Made by a program: the position numbers and the translations under genes. DNA of 43,303 nt, taken from NCBI RefSeq assembly GCF_000336615.1, contig NZ_AOLW01000036.1, positions 1 to 43,303 of the forward strand. The letters run 5' to 3'. The notes under the pieces are model-generated. The model did not search any database, was not told where the DNA came from, and saw nothing but the letters and a program-made list of their open reading frames with translations. Below are positions 34,407 to 43,217 of the stretch, one piece after another. Source of the stretch: Haloarcula amylolytica JCM 13557 (GTDB lineage Archaea; Halobacteriota; Halobacteria; Halobacteriales; Haloarculaceae). Numbering within the stretch: the first letter of the stretch is position 1; the number at the start of each line of letters is the position of its first letter.

Positions 34407-35702
34407 ATCAGTACGGTTCTGTGCTGCCCGCACCGCGCGGACTGGCTCGACCGCCCCGTGGCCGGTTCCGTTGTCGAGTCCCGGTCGTCCCACGTCTCTC
34501 GTGGTCTGTTCCAGCAGGTGTTCGGTTTCGCGGGGGGACAGCGACCCGTTTGCGTCCAGTAGCAAGGCTGCGGTGCCACCGACGTAGGGGACTGCGGCCG
34601 AAGAGCCGACGAAGCCGTCAGGTGCTGCGGCGGCGAACTGTCTATCCGGGGCCACGACGTCGACGCCGACTCGGCTATCGACTGTCGGGCCTCGTGAACT
34701 GAACGGTTCGAGCTGGTCGATACGGCTGTTGTACGCCCCGACAGTGACGGCTTTCCGGGCCGTGCCCGGAGCCACAATGCTGTTCCGAGTCGTCGTGTGC
34801 TGGAGGTCGTGCGTCGGTGACACGAGCCGGAGCCGCGCGCCAGTCGGCGATGCTGGCCCTCGAACGACGAGATAGTAGTCGCCGGGTCTGACGTCGGCAA
34901 CGATACGCTCGTTTGGTACATCGTCACCGCGGTAGGGCTGTGAGCGGGCGACGAGACGGGAGTCGGTTCCGTTCGTCCGATACAGTTCGACTGTGTACTC
35001 CTCGTCTGCGTGGCCTCGGTCCCACGAGAGCCAGACCGTGATTTCGGTCCCGCCTCGAACGTAATTCTCCCGACTCCCGTTGGTAAACGCGACTGTCCGA
35101 TTCTGGACGGCCTCGGACGTGTACTGCCCCGACCAGTGGGACTGCGCGAGATTACCGGCTGGGGCGATGAACACTGACCCACTCTCCGTCGCTCGCGTCG
35201 CACTCCGGGCGACCGGTCCGGTTCCATCGCCTGGCTGCCCGTAGAACGAAACGGGTGCGACAATCACGTCGACGTCCGCTTGAACGAGCCAGTTGACTGC
35301 CTGTCGGTAACTGTCGACGCTATCGACCCGGGCGAGATAGAGGTCGGCGTCCGGTGCGGTCCGCGACACGACGGCGGCCGTCGCGGTTCCGTGTGCCTCC
35401 CGTGTGTCGTCTACGGACCCACCGCCGAAGCTCCGTGTTTCGGTGACCTGTCCGGCAATCGGTTCCGACTCCGTGTCGAATCCGGTCGGATCGACGATGC
35501 CGACCGAGACGTTCGAACCTGTGACCCCGGCCGTGTGGAGACGTGCGAACCGGCCGGCTGCTCCGTCCGACACCGATACTGATGCGGCATCGGCCCTGTC
35601 CGGGCGGGAGTCTGTTGGCCCTGTCACTGCGAGCATTGCGATGCTACCAGTGAGTGATACGATTGCGACGACGGCCAGTAGCAGAACAGTCCGATCACGC
35701 AC
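34401..35702 (-). CDS. S8 (subtilisin-like) serine protease, membrane-anchored or secreted
   Basis: 433 residues. A hydrophobic segment at 5-27 is a signal anchor or Sec signal. The catalytic triad is D71 (GIVDPTG), H104 (EAHGTATA) and S368 (GSSAAVP, where Thr of GTS is Ser); the oxyanion Asn is N184 (APAGN). Between about 190 and 310 is an inserted beta-rich domain with RPGDYYLVVRGPASPTGAR, resembling a P- or PPC-like domain inside the catalytic fold. There is no C-terminal membrane segment. GTG 35702 is the start that keeps the hydrophobic segment at the N-terminus. Confidence 0.87.
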   Translation of the reverse strand: MRDRTVLLLAVVAIVSLTGSIAMLAVTGPTDSRPDRADAASVSVSDGAAGRFARLHTAGVTGSNVSVGIVDPTGFDTESEPIAGQVTETRSFGGGSVDDTREAHGTATAAVVSRTAPDADLYLARVDSVDSYRQAVNWLVQADVDVIVAPVSFYGQPGDGTGPVARSATRATESGSVFIAPAGNLAQSHWSGQYTSEAVQNRTVAFTNGSRENYVRGGTEITVWLSWDRGHADEEYTVELYRTNGTDSRLVARSQPYRGDDVPNERIVADVRPGDYYLVVRGPASPTGARLRLVSPTHDLQHTTTRNSIVAPGTARKAVTVGAYNSRIDQLEPFSSRGPTVDSRVGVDVVAPDRQFAAAAPDGFVGSSAAVPYVGGTAALLLDANGSLSPRETEHLLEQTTRDVGRPGLDNGTGHGAVEPVRAVRAAQNRTDG

Positions 35703-36154
35703 TGCTGACCACCTGCCGCGATACGCCCGTCGGAATGTGGGGCGCCGGCCTCTCAGCGAACACTGCCCGGGAATCGAGTGCCGTACCGAGATGTCCGGCT
35801 ACTCGGTGATACATATCGTAGAACACGTCGCCTCTAAAAAACGACGCGCGTACATTCACATAGCAACAGTATAACCGGCATACACGTCGTTTCATGGTTA
35901 CTTTCGGTCTGTGGTGTGGGTCTCAACTGTAGTGCCAACGCACTGTTAATTGAGCAGTCGACAACGGGGAGGGCGGGGTGTGCCCGTTGCCGTGTGGACA
36001 CCCGGACTGGGATGGATTCCGATTCGTGGAAACCGGCGGCATACGGGGAGGGCGCTGGCAGCCGGGAACCGTCTCAGGCGGTCGCCGGCGTTTGACCCGT
36101 CGGTCGGGAGCATACTAAAGCTACCAGAGACTAAAAACTGGTTTTAAACGTCGA
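35703..36154. other. Gap without a supported gene
   Basis: Holds the promoter region of the protease (TATA-like CGATATGTATC near 35810, and TTATACTG near 35869, minus strand). A short plus-strand frame at about 35994-36077, starting GTG and containing MDSDSWKPAAYGEGAGSREP before TGA, has coding-like composition and could be the decayed N-terminus of the membrane-protein pseudogene that follows. Otherwise nothing clear. Confidence 0.35.
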
Positions 36155-36751
36155 GAGCTGTGGGTTGTAGACAACCCACACACCTTGGTACTCGCCGTCG
36201 ACGGATTTGCACCGGACTGCGAGATGGAAGACAATTTTGGGTCGCCCATCGGATTCCGACTGGATGTTGCGTCCTGATATTGGCCTGCCGAGATTCAGGT
36301 GGGGCCGTTGGTTCTCGTTGTAACGTACCTCCTGGTAATTGTCGTCCTCTCCGGACTGGTGATCATCTCCCCCGGCGTATCGCCGCCGCCCGTCTTGGGA
36401 ATGCTCTGAGGTGTCTTCCTCGTCGCACTCACGGTTGGTGCGCTCAGAATTGAGACCGTCTCACCGCGCTCTCTGCTCCCGCCTGTTCGCACACTGATTC
36501 CCGTGATCGGGGTGGTCATCGCGTTCTGGGGACTGTACAACCTCTGGCTCGTCGCCCTGTTCCATGCATCGATGAATCAGCCGCCGGTCGTCGTATCGAT
36601 GAACATCCCGTCCGAGCTACATTTGGTCGCCAGTGTGATCGAGTATGCCGCCATCGTCTCGCTTGTCTACCTGACTGCTCGCGTGGTAGAACCTGCCGGG
36701 ACACCGCTGATCTGGTCACGGCGGAACAACCCTGCCTCGACCGGGGACTGA
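36155..36751 (+). pseudogene. Decayed polytopic membrane-protein gene with two in-frame stops
   Basis: One frame carries coding-like sequence through TGA at 36275-36277 and TGA at 36407-36409 to the final TGA at 36749-36751. It encodes membrane segments such as GPLVLVVTYLLVIVVLSGL, VIGVVIAFWGLYNLWLVALF and LVASVIEYAAIVSLVYLT. The second stop reads VLGML*GVFLVAL and would be a single TGG-to-TGA change. The HASMN after LWLVALF faintly resembles the last motif of CPBP intramembrane proteases, but I cannot assign the family. No start codon is clear. The last stop is the one duplicated by the 78-bp repeat. Confidence 0.55.
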
Positions 36752-36829
36752 TACTGCCGGCTGTACGTCTGTGAAGAATCTCGCCACCTCGGGGTGGCGA
36801 ATCTCTTGAAATAGGTGCAGCCGGCAGTA
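36752..36829. repeat. 78-bp inverted-repeat element (MITE-like), copy 2
   Basis: Same termini and inner hairpin as the copy at 5859-5936, with about ten differences. It is flanked by TGA at 36749-36751 and TGA at 36830-36832; the first is the stop codon of the preceding pseudogene. The core has the same orientation on the plus strand in both copies, although the preceding genes are on opposite strands. Confidence 0.8.
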
Positions 36830-36955
36830 TGAGCAGTCGCTCCGCAGTTGAGGTGTGGTCCGGGCCGTACGTGTTCCATTTTGTGTAGATGGCAACCAAC
36901 CGTAACAGGCGGAGAGAGACTGGGCTTTATTTCCGCTTCGTACAGAGACGTGACC

Positions 36956-37687
36956 ATGGATCTACAGACGGAAACCTGGACTGATATGGCGGCTGTCGAG
37001 ACGAGCCTGGCGCTGCTTCCCGTCGGGAGCACGGAGCAACACGGGCCACACGCGCCGCTCGGGACGGACACGCTCGACGCCGAGGCGGTCGCCGAACGCG
37101 GTGCCGAGCGGTACGACGACCCCGTCGTTGTCGCTCCGGCAGTCCCTGTCGGCGTCGCCGAGGAGCATCGGGCGTTCACCGGCACGCTGTGGACCTCCGA
37201 GTCGACGTTTCGGTCGTACGTCCGGGACATCGTCCAGAGCCTCGCGAGCCACGGCTGGGACCATGTGGTGCTGGTCAACGGCCACGGCGGCAACATCGAC
37301 GCGTTGCGGGAAGTGTCCGGCACGATAACCCGCCACGACGAGGCCTTCGCCGTCCCGTTCACATGGTTCAACGCGGTCGGCGACCACAGCACCGATATGG
37401 GCCACGGTGGGCCGCTGGAAACCTCACTCCTCCAGCACACGAATACCGAAACAGTCCACGAGGACCGACTGGACGAGGCGGCGGCCGGTGGTAGCGACGG
37501 CTGGGGGGAGTGGCAAAGCGGCGTCAACCTCGCGTTCGATGCAGACGAGTTCACCGAAAACGGCGTCGTCGGTGACCCGCGCGAGGGGAGCGCCGAACGC
37601 GGGGAGACGCTGCTGGAGTTGGCGACCGATTCTCTCGTCGACCTCCTCGATGAGATCGCGGACCGACCGGCCGGACCGCGTGAGTGA
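36956..37687 (+). CDS. Creatininase-family amidohydrolase
   Basis: 243 residues. Metal-binding signature LPVGSTEQHGPHAPLGTDTL gives E27, H29 and D38; LVNGHGGN gives H110, and MGHGGPLETS completes the set. The family hydrolyses cyclic amides (creatinine) or acts in cofactor maturation (MftE, FAPy deformylase ArfB in archaeal F420/riboflavin synthesis). This length and the VGVAEEHRAF segment fit an archaeal ArfB- or MftE-like member, not classical creatininase, but I cannot decide. TTTATT at 36926-36932 is 27 nt before ATG 36956, giving a leaderless start. Confidence 0.85.
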   Translation: MDLQTETWTDMAAVETSLALLPVGSTEQHGPHAPLGTDTLDAEAVAERGAERYDDPVVVAPAVPVGVAEEHRAFTGTLWTSESTFRSYVRDIVQSLASHGWDHVVLVNGHGGNIDALREVSGTITRHDEAFAVPFTWFNAVGDHSTDMGHGGPLETSLLQHTNTETVHEDRLDEAAAGGSDGWGEWQSGVNLAFDADEFTENGVVGDPREGSAERGETLLELATDSLVDLLDEIADRPAGPRE

Positions 37688-37926
37688 GGACTGACAGCGA
37701 CATCGGTAGCGCAGGCGTGGATAGACTAACTGTGAATATATCTGGACATTTCAAATCTATCTGTCGGACAAGTGTGCGTCAATCGGTTTAGTATGGAGAA
37801 GGAAATACGCAGAACTGACGTTTGGAACTAAATCAGACTTAAATATAGCCATATGTGTGAGAGCGGTCAGAATTTGTCCGGCACCATTGACGTTCCCGCG
37901 TATTGGACGGAAGTGGATGCCCCGGT

Positions 37927-40900
37927 TCAGTCGTCGCCTGCCCCTCGCTTCCGGATCTGTTTCCCGCCGGCGTCTGGCGTCCGAAGCACCGCTTCGTCCG
38001 TTTCCGGACCCAGCACCTCCACGCGGACGCTCGACACTTTGTACTCGGGGATGCCGGCGGTCGGGTCGAACGTCTCGCCGGTGAGCTTGTTGACCGCGCC
38101 AGCTGCGAAGTGCATCGGGATGAACAGCGTCCCCGGGCCGACGCGCTCGGTCACCTGCGCCTTGACGACGATGTCGCCCCGGCGGGACTCGACGCGGACG
38201 TACTCGCCGTCACTGATGCCGAGTTTCTCGGCCGTCTCGGGATGCACCTCGACGAAGCTCTCGCCGACGTGGCTCATCAGCCCCTCGACGCGGCGGGTGA
38301 TCTGGCCCGTGTGCCAGTGATACAGCACGCGCCCGGACGTGAGCGTGAGCGGGTACTCCTCGTCGGGAATTTCGCCGGGGTGCCCGCCGTCGGCCGGAAC
38401 GAAGCGGGCTTTGCCGTCCTCGAAATTGAAATTGCCGTCCTCGTAATCATAGAGATACGGCGTGCCCTCGTGGCCCTCGTCCCAGCAGGGCCACTGCAGG
38501 CCGTGTTCCTCGCCCGATTCGAGCCGGTCGTACGTGACGCCGCCGTAGATGGGCGCGAGCGAGTTGATTTCGTCCATGACCTCCCGCGGGTGGTCGTAGT
38601 CCCAGTCGTAGCCCAGCCGACGGGCCAGCGCCTGCGTGATTTCCCAGTCCTGGCGGGCCTTGCCCGGCGGCTCGGACGTGGGGCGGACCCGCTGGATGCG
38701 TCGCTCGGTGTTGGTGAACGTACCGTGTTTCTCCGGCGAGGTGGCCGCCGGCAGCACCACGTCGGCGTAGTCCGCCGTTTCGGTCATGAAGATGTCCTGG
38801 ACGACGAGGAACTCCAGGTCTTCCAGGGCCTCGGCGGCGTGCTGGATGTCGGGCTCTGAGAGCGCCGGGTTCTCGCCGACGACGTACATGCCGCGGAGGT
38901 TCCCTGCGTGGGCCTCGGCGAGCATCTCTGGTACTTTGAGTCCGGGCTCCTTGGGCGGGCGCTCGCCCCACGCGTCGGCGAACTTCTCGCCGACCTCGTC
39001 GTCGGCTGGGTTCTGATAGCCCGGGAGACTCCCCGGCAGCGTCCCCATGTCGCCACCGCCGCCCTGCACGTTGTTCTGGCCGCGGAACGGCGAGAGGCCG
39101 GCTCCCGGCTTGCCGACCTGCCCGAGGACGAGCGCGAGGTCGGCCATCGCGATGAGGTTCTCCGTGCCGTGGCTCTGTTGGGTCATCCCCATCGCCCAGC
39201 CGAAGACGACGCTGTCGGCGTCGGCGAGTGTCTCGGCCGCCGAGGCGAGTTCCTCGGGTGACACGCCCGCCAGTTCCTCGACTTTTTCGGGCGTGAACGC
39301 CTGGACTTTCTCCTTGACTTCCTCGAAGTTCTTCGTGTTGCTCTCGATGAACTCCTCGTCGTGGAGGTCGTGTTCGATGATGTACCGCATCAGGCCGTTG
39401 AGCCAGGCCACGTCGTAGCCGGGGTTCGTGCGAGTGTACTGGTCGGCGTGTTCGGCGATGCCGATCTTCCGCGGGTCGAACACGACGAGGTCGGCCCCTT
39501 CCCGGACGTTCTGCTTGATGCGAGTGGCGAGCACCGGATGTGACTCCGTGGTGTTGGAACCGCTGATGAGGTAGGCGTCAGCCTCGCCGATGTCCTCGTT
39601 GATACGGTTGGTCATCGCGCCGTAGCCAAGCGTTTGCTGGAGCGCTGCGACCGTCGAGGAGTGGCATAGCCGGGCGCAGTTGTCGATGTTCTTCGTGCCC
39701 AGCACCTGCCGGGCGAACTTCTGGACGAGGTACGCTTCCTCGTTGCTGCCCTTCGAGGAAGCGAGACAGCCCAGCGAGTCGATGCCGTGCTGGTCCTGAA
39801 TCTCGGAGAAGCGCTCGGCCACATAATCGAGCGCCTCGTCCCAACTCGTTGGTTCGAGTTCGCCGTCGTCGTTGCGGATGAGCGGCTCGGTGACCCGCTG
39901 TTTGCTGTTGGCGAACTCGTGGCCGAACTTCCCCTTGACGCAGGTCGAGAAGTTGTTCGCGGGCGCGTCGTCGGGGTCATCGACCGGGACGACGCCGAGT
40001 GAGTCGCCGTCCTTGCCCCACATCTCGAAGCGACAGCCGACGGCACAGAACCCGCAGGTCGTCTCCTGCTTGTCGATTTTCGAGAGGCGGTAGTCGCTGA
40101 CCACGCTGGCGATGTCGAACAGCCGGCCCTCGGGCATCGTGTTCGCTGCGATACTCTCGGCGGTGTGTTCGCCGGCGAGGAACGCTTTCTTGCCGTAGTC
40201 CTTGGCGATGTCACCGGCCCGCCGTTTCGCCGCAGACGCGAACTTGGCCAGGCCCTTCTTCCCCTTCGGCGCTCTCGGGTCGCCGGGCTCGAACCCGCGG
40301 TTCGGAGCGGTGGTGTCGTCGATGGTCTCGACGTCCTCGTGCTCGATGACTTTCCCGATTGAGTTCCGTTGGGTAAAGCCCGGAAGCGGAAGCGTCGCCG
40401 CACCGCCGATCCCCTTCTCTGTCAGCGAGCCGGTGGGGCACACTGTCGCGCAGTGGCCACACGAGACACACTCCGAGTCGTGCATGGTTTCGGCGTCGGA
40501 CTGGAAGCCGATACGGGTGTCCTCGCCGTGGCCCTCGATACGGAGGACACCCTCGACCTGAACGTCGTTGCAGGCGTCGACACAGCGGTTACAGAGGATG
40601 CACTTGTTGCGGTCTATCTGGATGAACGAGGAGGTGTCGTCGATGGGTTCGTACTGGTCGCGCTCGTCGAAGACGCCGTAGCGGGGGTGGTCGACGTCTT
40701 CGCTGATAGCGGCGTCTTGCAACTCACAGCGGCCGTTCCCGTTGCAGGTGGTACACCGGAGATTGTGGTTCGAGAGCACGAGGTCGAGATTGACGCTACG
40801 GGCCTCCTCGGCGTCGGGGGAGCCCGTCGAGACGGTGAGGCCGTCTTCGGCGGGGAACGAACACGACGGGACGAGGCCGTGTTCAGCCGTCTCGACCATG

Positions 40901-41238
40901 CAGGTGCGACACTCGCTGCGCGGGCCGATCTCGTCGCTGCAGTCACCACCGCGGTCGTAGTAACACAGCGCCGGCACGTCGGCGTCGTCTTCGACGCCGT
41001 CCGCGCCGGGGTCGACGCTGACGACGTCGTCATCGAGGTCCTGTAGGGCGTCGATGATGGTCGACCCCGGACCGACGGTGACGGAGTGGCCGTCGACGGT
41101 GAGCGTCGTCGGGTCGTCCGTGTCGGTCCCCACGTCGGGGTCGTTGGCAGTTCCGGTCTCGAACTCGCGGGTGACTGCTGTCTCGGGCTGTGGGTCGTGT
41201 AGGTCTGGAACTCGTGGAATCGATTTGTCTGTGCTCAT
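37927..41238 (-). CDS. Formate dehydrogenase large (alpha) subunit with NuoG-like N-terminus
   Basis: 1103 residues. N-terminal [2Fe-2S] domain (about 45-130; C92, C100, C110, C113, C126), a NuoG-type cluster H158-C162-C165-C171, two [4Fe-4S] sets (C213/216/219/223 and C257/260/263/267), then the Mo-bisPGD domain with its own [4Fe-4S] (C395, C398, C402, C433). The catalytic cysteine is C525 in CARLCHSS (Cys type, not selenocysteine). It oxidises formate to CO2 in the cytoplasm. A basic linker of about 100 residues (about 285-390) before the molybdenum domain is longer than usual. The ATG overlaps the upstream gene stop as ATGA, so both subunits are coupled. Region 37688-37926 downstream is AT-rich without a supported gene. 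Confidence 0.92.
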   Translation of the reverse strand: MSTDKSIPRVPDLHDPQPETAVTREFETGTANDPDVGTDTDDPTTLTVDGHSVTVGPGSTIIDALQDLDDDVVSVDPGADGVEDDADVPALCYYDRGGDCSDEIGPRSECRTCMVETAEHGLVPSCSFPAEDGLTVSTGSPDAEEARSVNLDLVLSNHNLRCTTCNGNGRCELQDAAISEDVDHPRYGVFDERDQYEPIDDTSSFIQIDRNKCILCNRCVDACNDVQVEGVLRIEGHGEDTRIGFQSDAETMHDSECVSCGHCATVCPTGSLTEKGIGGAATLPLPGFTQRNSIGKVIEHEDVETIDDTTAPNRGFEPGDPRAPKGKKGLAKFASAAKRRAGDIAKDYGKKAFLAGEHTAESIAANTMPEGRLFDIASVVSDYRLSKIDKQETTCGFCAVGCRFEMWGKDGDSLGVVPVDDPDDAPANNFSTCVKGKFGHEFANSKQRVTEPLIRNDDGELEPTSWDEALDYVAERFSEIQDQHGIDSLGCLASSKGSNEEAYLVQKFARQVLGTKNIDNCARLCHSSTVAALQQTLGYGAMTNRINEDIGEADAYLISGSNTTESHPVLATRIKQNVREGADLVVFDPRKIGIAEHADQYTRTNPGYDVAWLNGLMRYIIEHDLHDEEFIESNTKNFEEVKEKVQAFTPEKVEELAGVSPEELASAAETLADADSVVFGWAMGMTQQSHGTENLIAMADLALVLGQVGKPGAGLSPFRGQNNVQGGGGDMGTLPGSLPGYQNPADDEVGEKFADAWGERPPKEPGLKVPEMLAEAHAGNLRGMYVVGENPALSEPDIQHAAEALEDLEFLVVQDIFMTETADYADVVLPAATSPEKHGTFTNTERRIQRVRPTSEPPGKARQDWEITQALARRLGYDWDYDHPREVMDEINSLAPIYGGVTYDRLESGEEHGLQWPCWDEGHEGTPYLYDYEDGNFNFEDGKARFVPADGGHPGEIPDEEYPLTLTSGRVLYHWHTGQITRRVEGLMSHVGESFVEVHPETAEKLGISDGEYVRVESRRGDIVVKAQVTERVGPGTLFIPMHFAAGAVNKLTGETFDPTAGIPEYKVSSVRVEVLGPETDEAVLRTPDAGGKQIRKRGAGDD

Positions 41239-42758
41239 AGTTTCTCCGTGCAGGTGCCGCTGGGACAGTGGCCGTCCGTGTGGGCGCGGAACTCCGGCTC
41301 GAACTCGTCGATGGCGGTGGTCACCGGCCGCGGCGCGTGCGCACCGATCTGGCAGTTGCTGGACTGGCGCATCACACGGCCCAGTTCGCGTATCTTGTCG
41401 CTCTCGAACGAACCCTGGTAGATGTCGCGAAGGAGTTCAGCGAGCTGTTTTGTCCCCTCACGACCGGGGACACACCGGCCGCTGTTTTCCATCGACGCGA
41501 ACCGGGCCCGTTTCCCGACCGTCTCGACGGCACAGCGGTCGGTGTCGAACAGTTCGACGACGCCGTCGGTCCCGAGGCCAGCGGCTCGAAGCGACTGGGC
41601 GGTCGGTGCCATGTCGAGGTTTCGAGTGATGCCACCGAGGACGCCGCCGACACAGGCCATCTTGCACGAGCCGTCCATCTCGACCGCCTCGCGGGCCGCC
41701 GTGAGGCTGCCGCTCGATCCGAGTTCGACCGTCGCCGGGTCCGGAACGTCGCCGGTGACGGTTACGATTCGCGTCCCCGGGTCCGCGGCGTCAGCATCGA
41801 TGCTTTCTGGCTCGGCGACGGCCCGCTGGACCTGTGCGAACGTCCGCGGCGTGTGGATGACTGTTGGGCGACCGTACAGGCCGTGCTTGGCCGGTGAAGG
41901 CGGCTGGAGCCGCGGTTCGACGCGGTCAGCCCCCTCCAGTGCTTCGAGCGCCGCCGTGGGTTCGCCGGCGCGGAACTCGTCCGGACCGGCCACCAGTTGC
42001 GGCACGACGGGGAGCGTGTCGGCGGCCGCGTCGATTGCCTCTCGGAGGTGCGCCTGTAAACCCGTCTGTGATTCGTTGATGTAGATGACAGCGTCCTCGG
42101 CGTCCACGTACCCGGCGACCGCCGCAATCCCGTCGAGGACTGCCATCGGTGCTCCGGACAGGAGTGTTTCGTCGCCTGTCGGGAGGGTGCTGGCGTCGTT
42201 GGCGTTGCAGACGACCACCGGGTCGCCGTCGGTCGCTCTGACCGTTTCCCACACGTCGGTGATTGGCTCGTCGGCGGCCGCGTCCCCGCGGCCCCGACCC
42301 AGCAGCCCGGCTTCCGCCGCAACGTCGGCGGTCCGCTCAGTCGAGACAAACGACCAGTCGGCCGCGTCCAGCGGGGCGACCCAGCCACAGGGACCCAGCA
42401 CCGACCGTCGGCCGACCGAGAGCGGGCCGCGCTCCGGGACGGGAAGCGACGCCGTCTCAGGGTCGTGCTCGACGACGGCGTCCGCGTCGGCTGTCAGTAC
42501 TGTCCCCGCTTCGAGTTCGTCGACGAGGTCACGAACGGTCCCCGGTGACGGGTCGCCGTAGAACGCTGTCCGTCCGCCACTCGTGACCATTACCAGCGGC
42601 GTGGCCGCTGTGATGCCCGTCGGCCCCGTCCTGACGACCGGGACCGAGTCCGCCGCTGTCCGTGCCGCGGAGCGGACCCGGTCCCCGCTCTGTGACCCGC
42701 CATCCGTCGACACGCGGACGACGGTCGTATGAGCGAAGGCCGTGGTTTCCTGTGTCAT
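41235..42758 (-). CDS. Diverged NuoF/FdsB-like partner subunit of formate dehydrogenase
   Basis: 507 residues resembling the flavin-containing NuoF/FdsB subunits that pass electrons between NAD and formate dehydrogenase. Recognisable parts are VVVCNANDASTLPTGDETLL, VYINES-like AVIYINESQTGLQAHLREA, the SLBB-like stretch and a C-terminal HCPSGTC. Two key motifs are altered. The glycine-rich GRGGAGFP becomes GRGRGDAAADEP. The Fe-S site ESCGKCTPCREG becomes ENSGRCVPGREG, keeping only C429 and the distal C469 (S426 and G432 replace cysteines). NADH and cluster binding are therefore doubtful. ATTAAAAA at 42781-42788 is 27 nt before ATG 42758, so the operon probably starts here. Confidence 0.8.
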   Translation of the reverse strand: MTQETTAFAHTTVVRVSTDGGSQSGDRVRSAARTAADSVPVVRTGPTGITAATPLVMVTSGGRTAFYGDPSPGTVRDLVDELEAGTVLTADADAVVEHDPETASLPVPERGPLSVGRRSVLGPCGWVAPLDAADWSFVSTERTADVAAEAGLLGRGRGDAAADEPITDVWETVRATDGDPVVVCNANDASTLPTGDETLLSGAPMAVLDGIAAVAGYVDAEDAVIYINESQTGLQAHLREAIDAAADTLPVVPQLVAGPDEFRAGEPTAALEALEGADRVEPRLQPPSPAKHGLYGRPTVIHTPRTFAQVQRAVAEPESIDADAADPGTRIVTVTGDVPDPATVELGSSGSLTAAREAVEMDGSCKMACVGGVLGGITRNLDMAPTAQSLRAAGLGTDGVVELFDTDRCAVETVGKRARFASMENSGRCVPGREGTKQLAELLRDIYQGSFESDKIRELGRVMRQSSNCQIGAHAPRPVTTAIDEFEPEFRAHTDGHCPSGTCTEKL

Positions 42759-42926
42759 ACTCTGTGCGTCGTGCTGAACGATTAAAAACCCCGGCCGAGC
42801 GGTCCCGGTCGCAGTGGAGCCATCTATCCCCACAACATATCACTTGCGTATACACTGATCGGACAGCGCTGGCCGGGTCGTTCCGTCGAAACAATGAGGC
42901 AGCGGGACCTTACCCCAATCGAAACG

Positions 42927-43196
42927 ATGAATCCACGATTCGAGGAAGTCAAAACGGAGGCGTCAGCCGCGATAACCGAATCCGACCTGCGCTCGGTGTA
43001 CACTGGCATCATCCACGAGGACGGCCGCCACGAGTACTACTTCGGTAACGACACCGAAGAGGCGGCCGAACTCCGCGAGGCAGCGGCGATACAGCTCGGG
43101 ATGTTGCTTCGCGTCCTCGCGGACCGCTCGGACAGTAGCGTCGGGGAACTGACGACCCTCGCCGCTGAGCGAGCCGAACAGATGGAACTGCGGTAG
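42927..43196 (+). CDS. Short conserved-looking haloarchaeal hypothetical protein
   Basis: 89 residues, all helix and short strands, acidic, no membrane segment: VYTGIIHEDGRHEYYFGND followed by a helical half (EEAAELREAAAIQLGML). Not recognised as a named family. An in-frame ATG at 42894 would add 11 residues; I prefer 42927 because MNPRFEEVKTEAS looks like a natural N-terminus. A TATA-like CGTATACAC near 42847 serves either start. It is divergent from the formate dehydrogenase operon. Confidence 0.7.
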   Translation: MNPRFEEVKTEASAAITESDLRSVYTGIIHEDGRHEYYFGNDTEEAAELREAAAIQLGMLLRVLADRSDSSVGELTTLAAERAEQMELR

Positions 43197-43217
43197 AGAA
43201 CGGAGCGGCCGCACTCG

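Noticed and set aside
35695..35895. Minus-strand frame just upstream of the S8 protease
   Set aside because: Out of frame with the protease and without conserved character; more likely leader or promoter region.
37853..38320. Plus-strand frame starting MCESGQNLSGTIDV after an AT-rich region
   Set aside because: The first 25 residues look plausible but the rest is antisense to the formate dehydrogenase; the TATA-like box is too close to the start.
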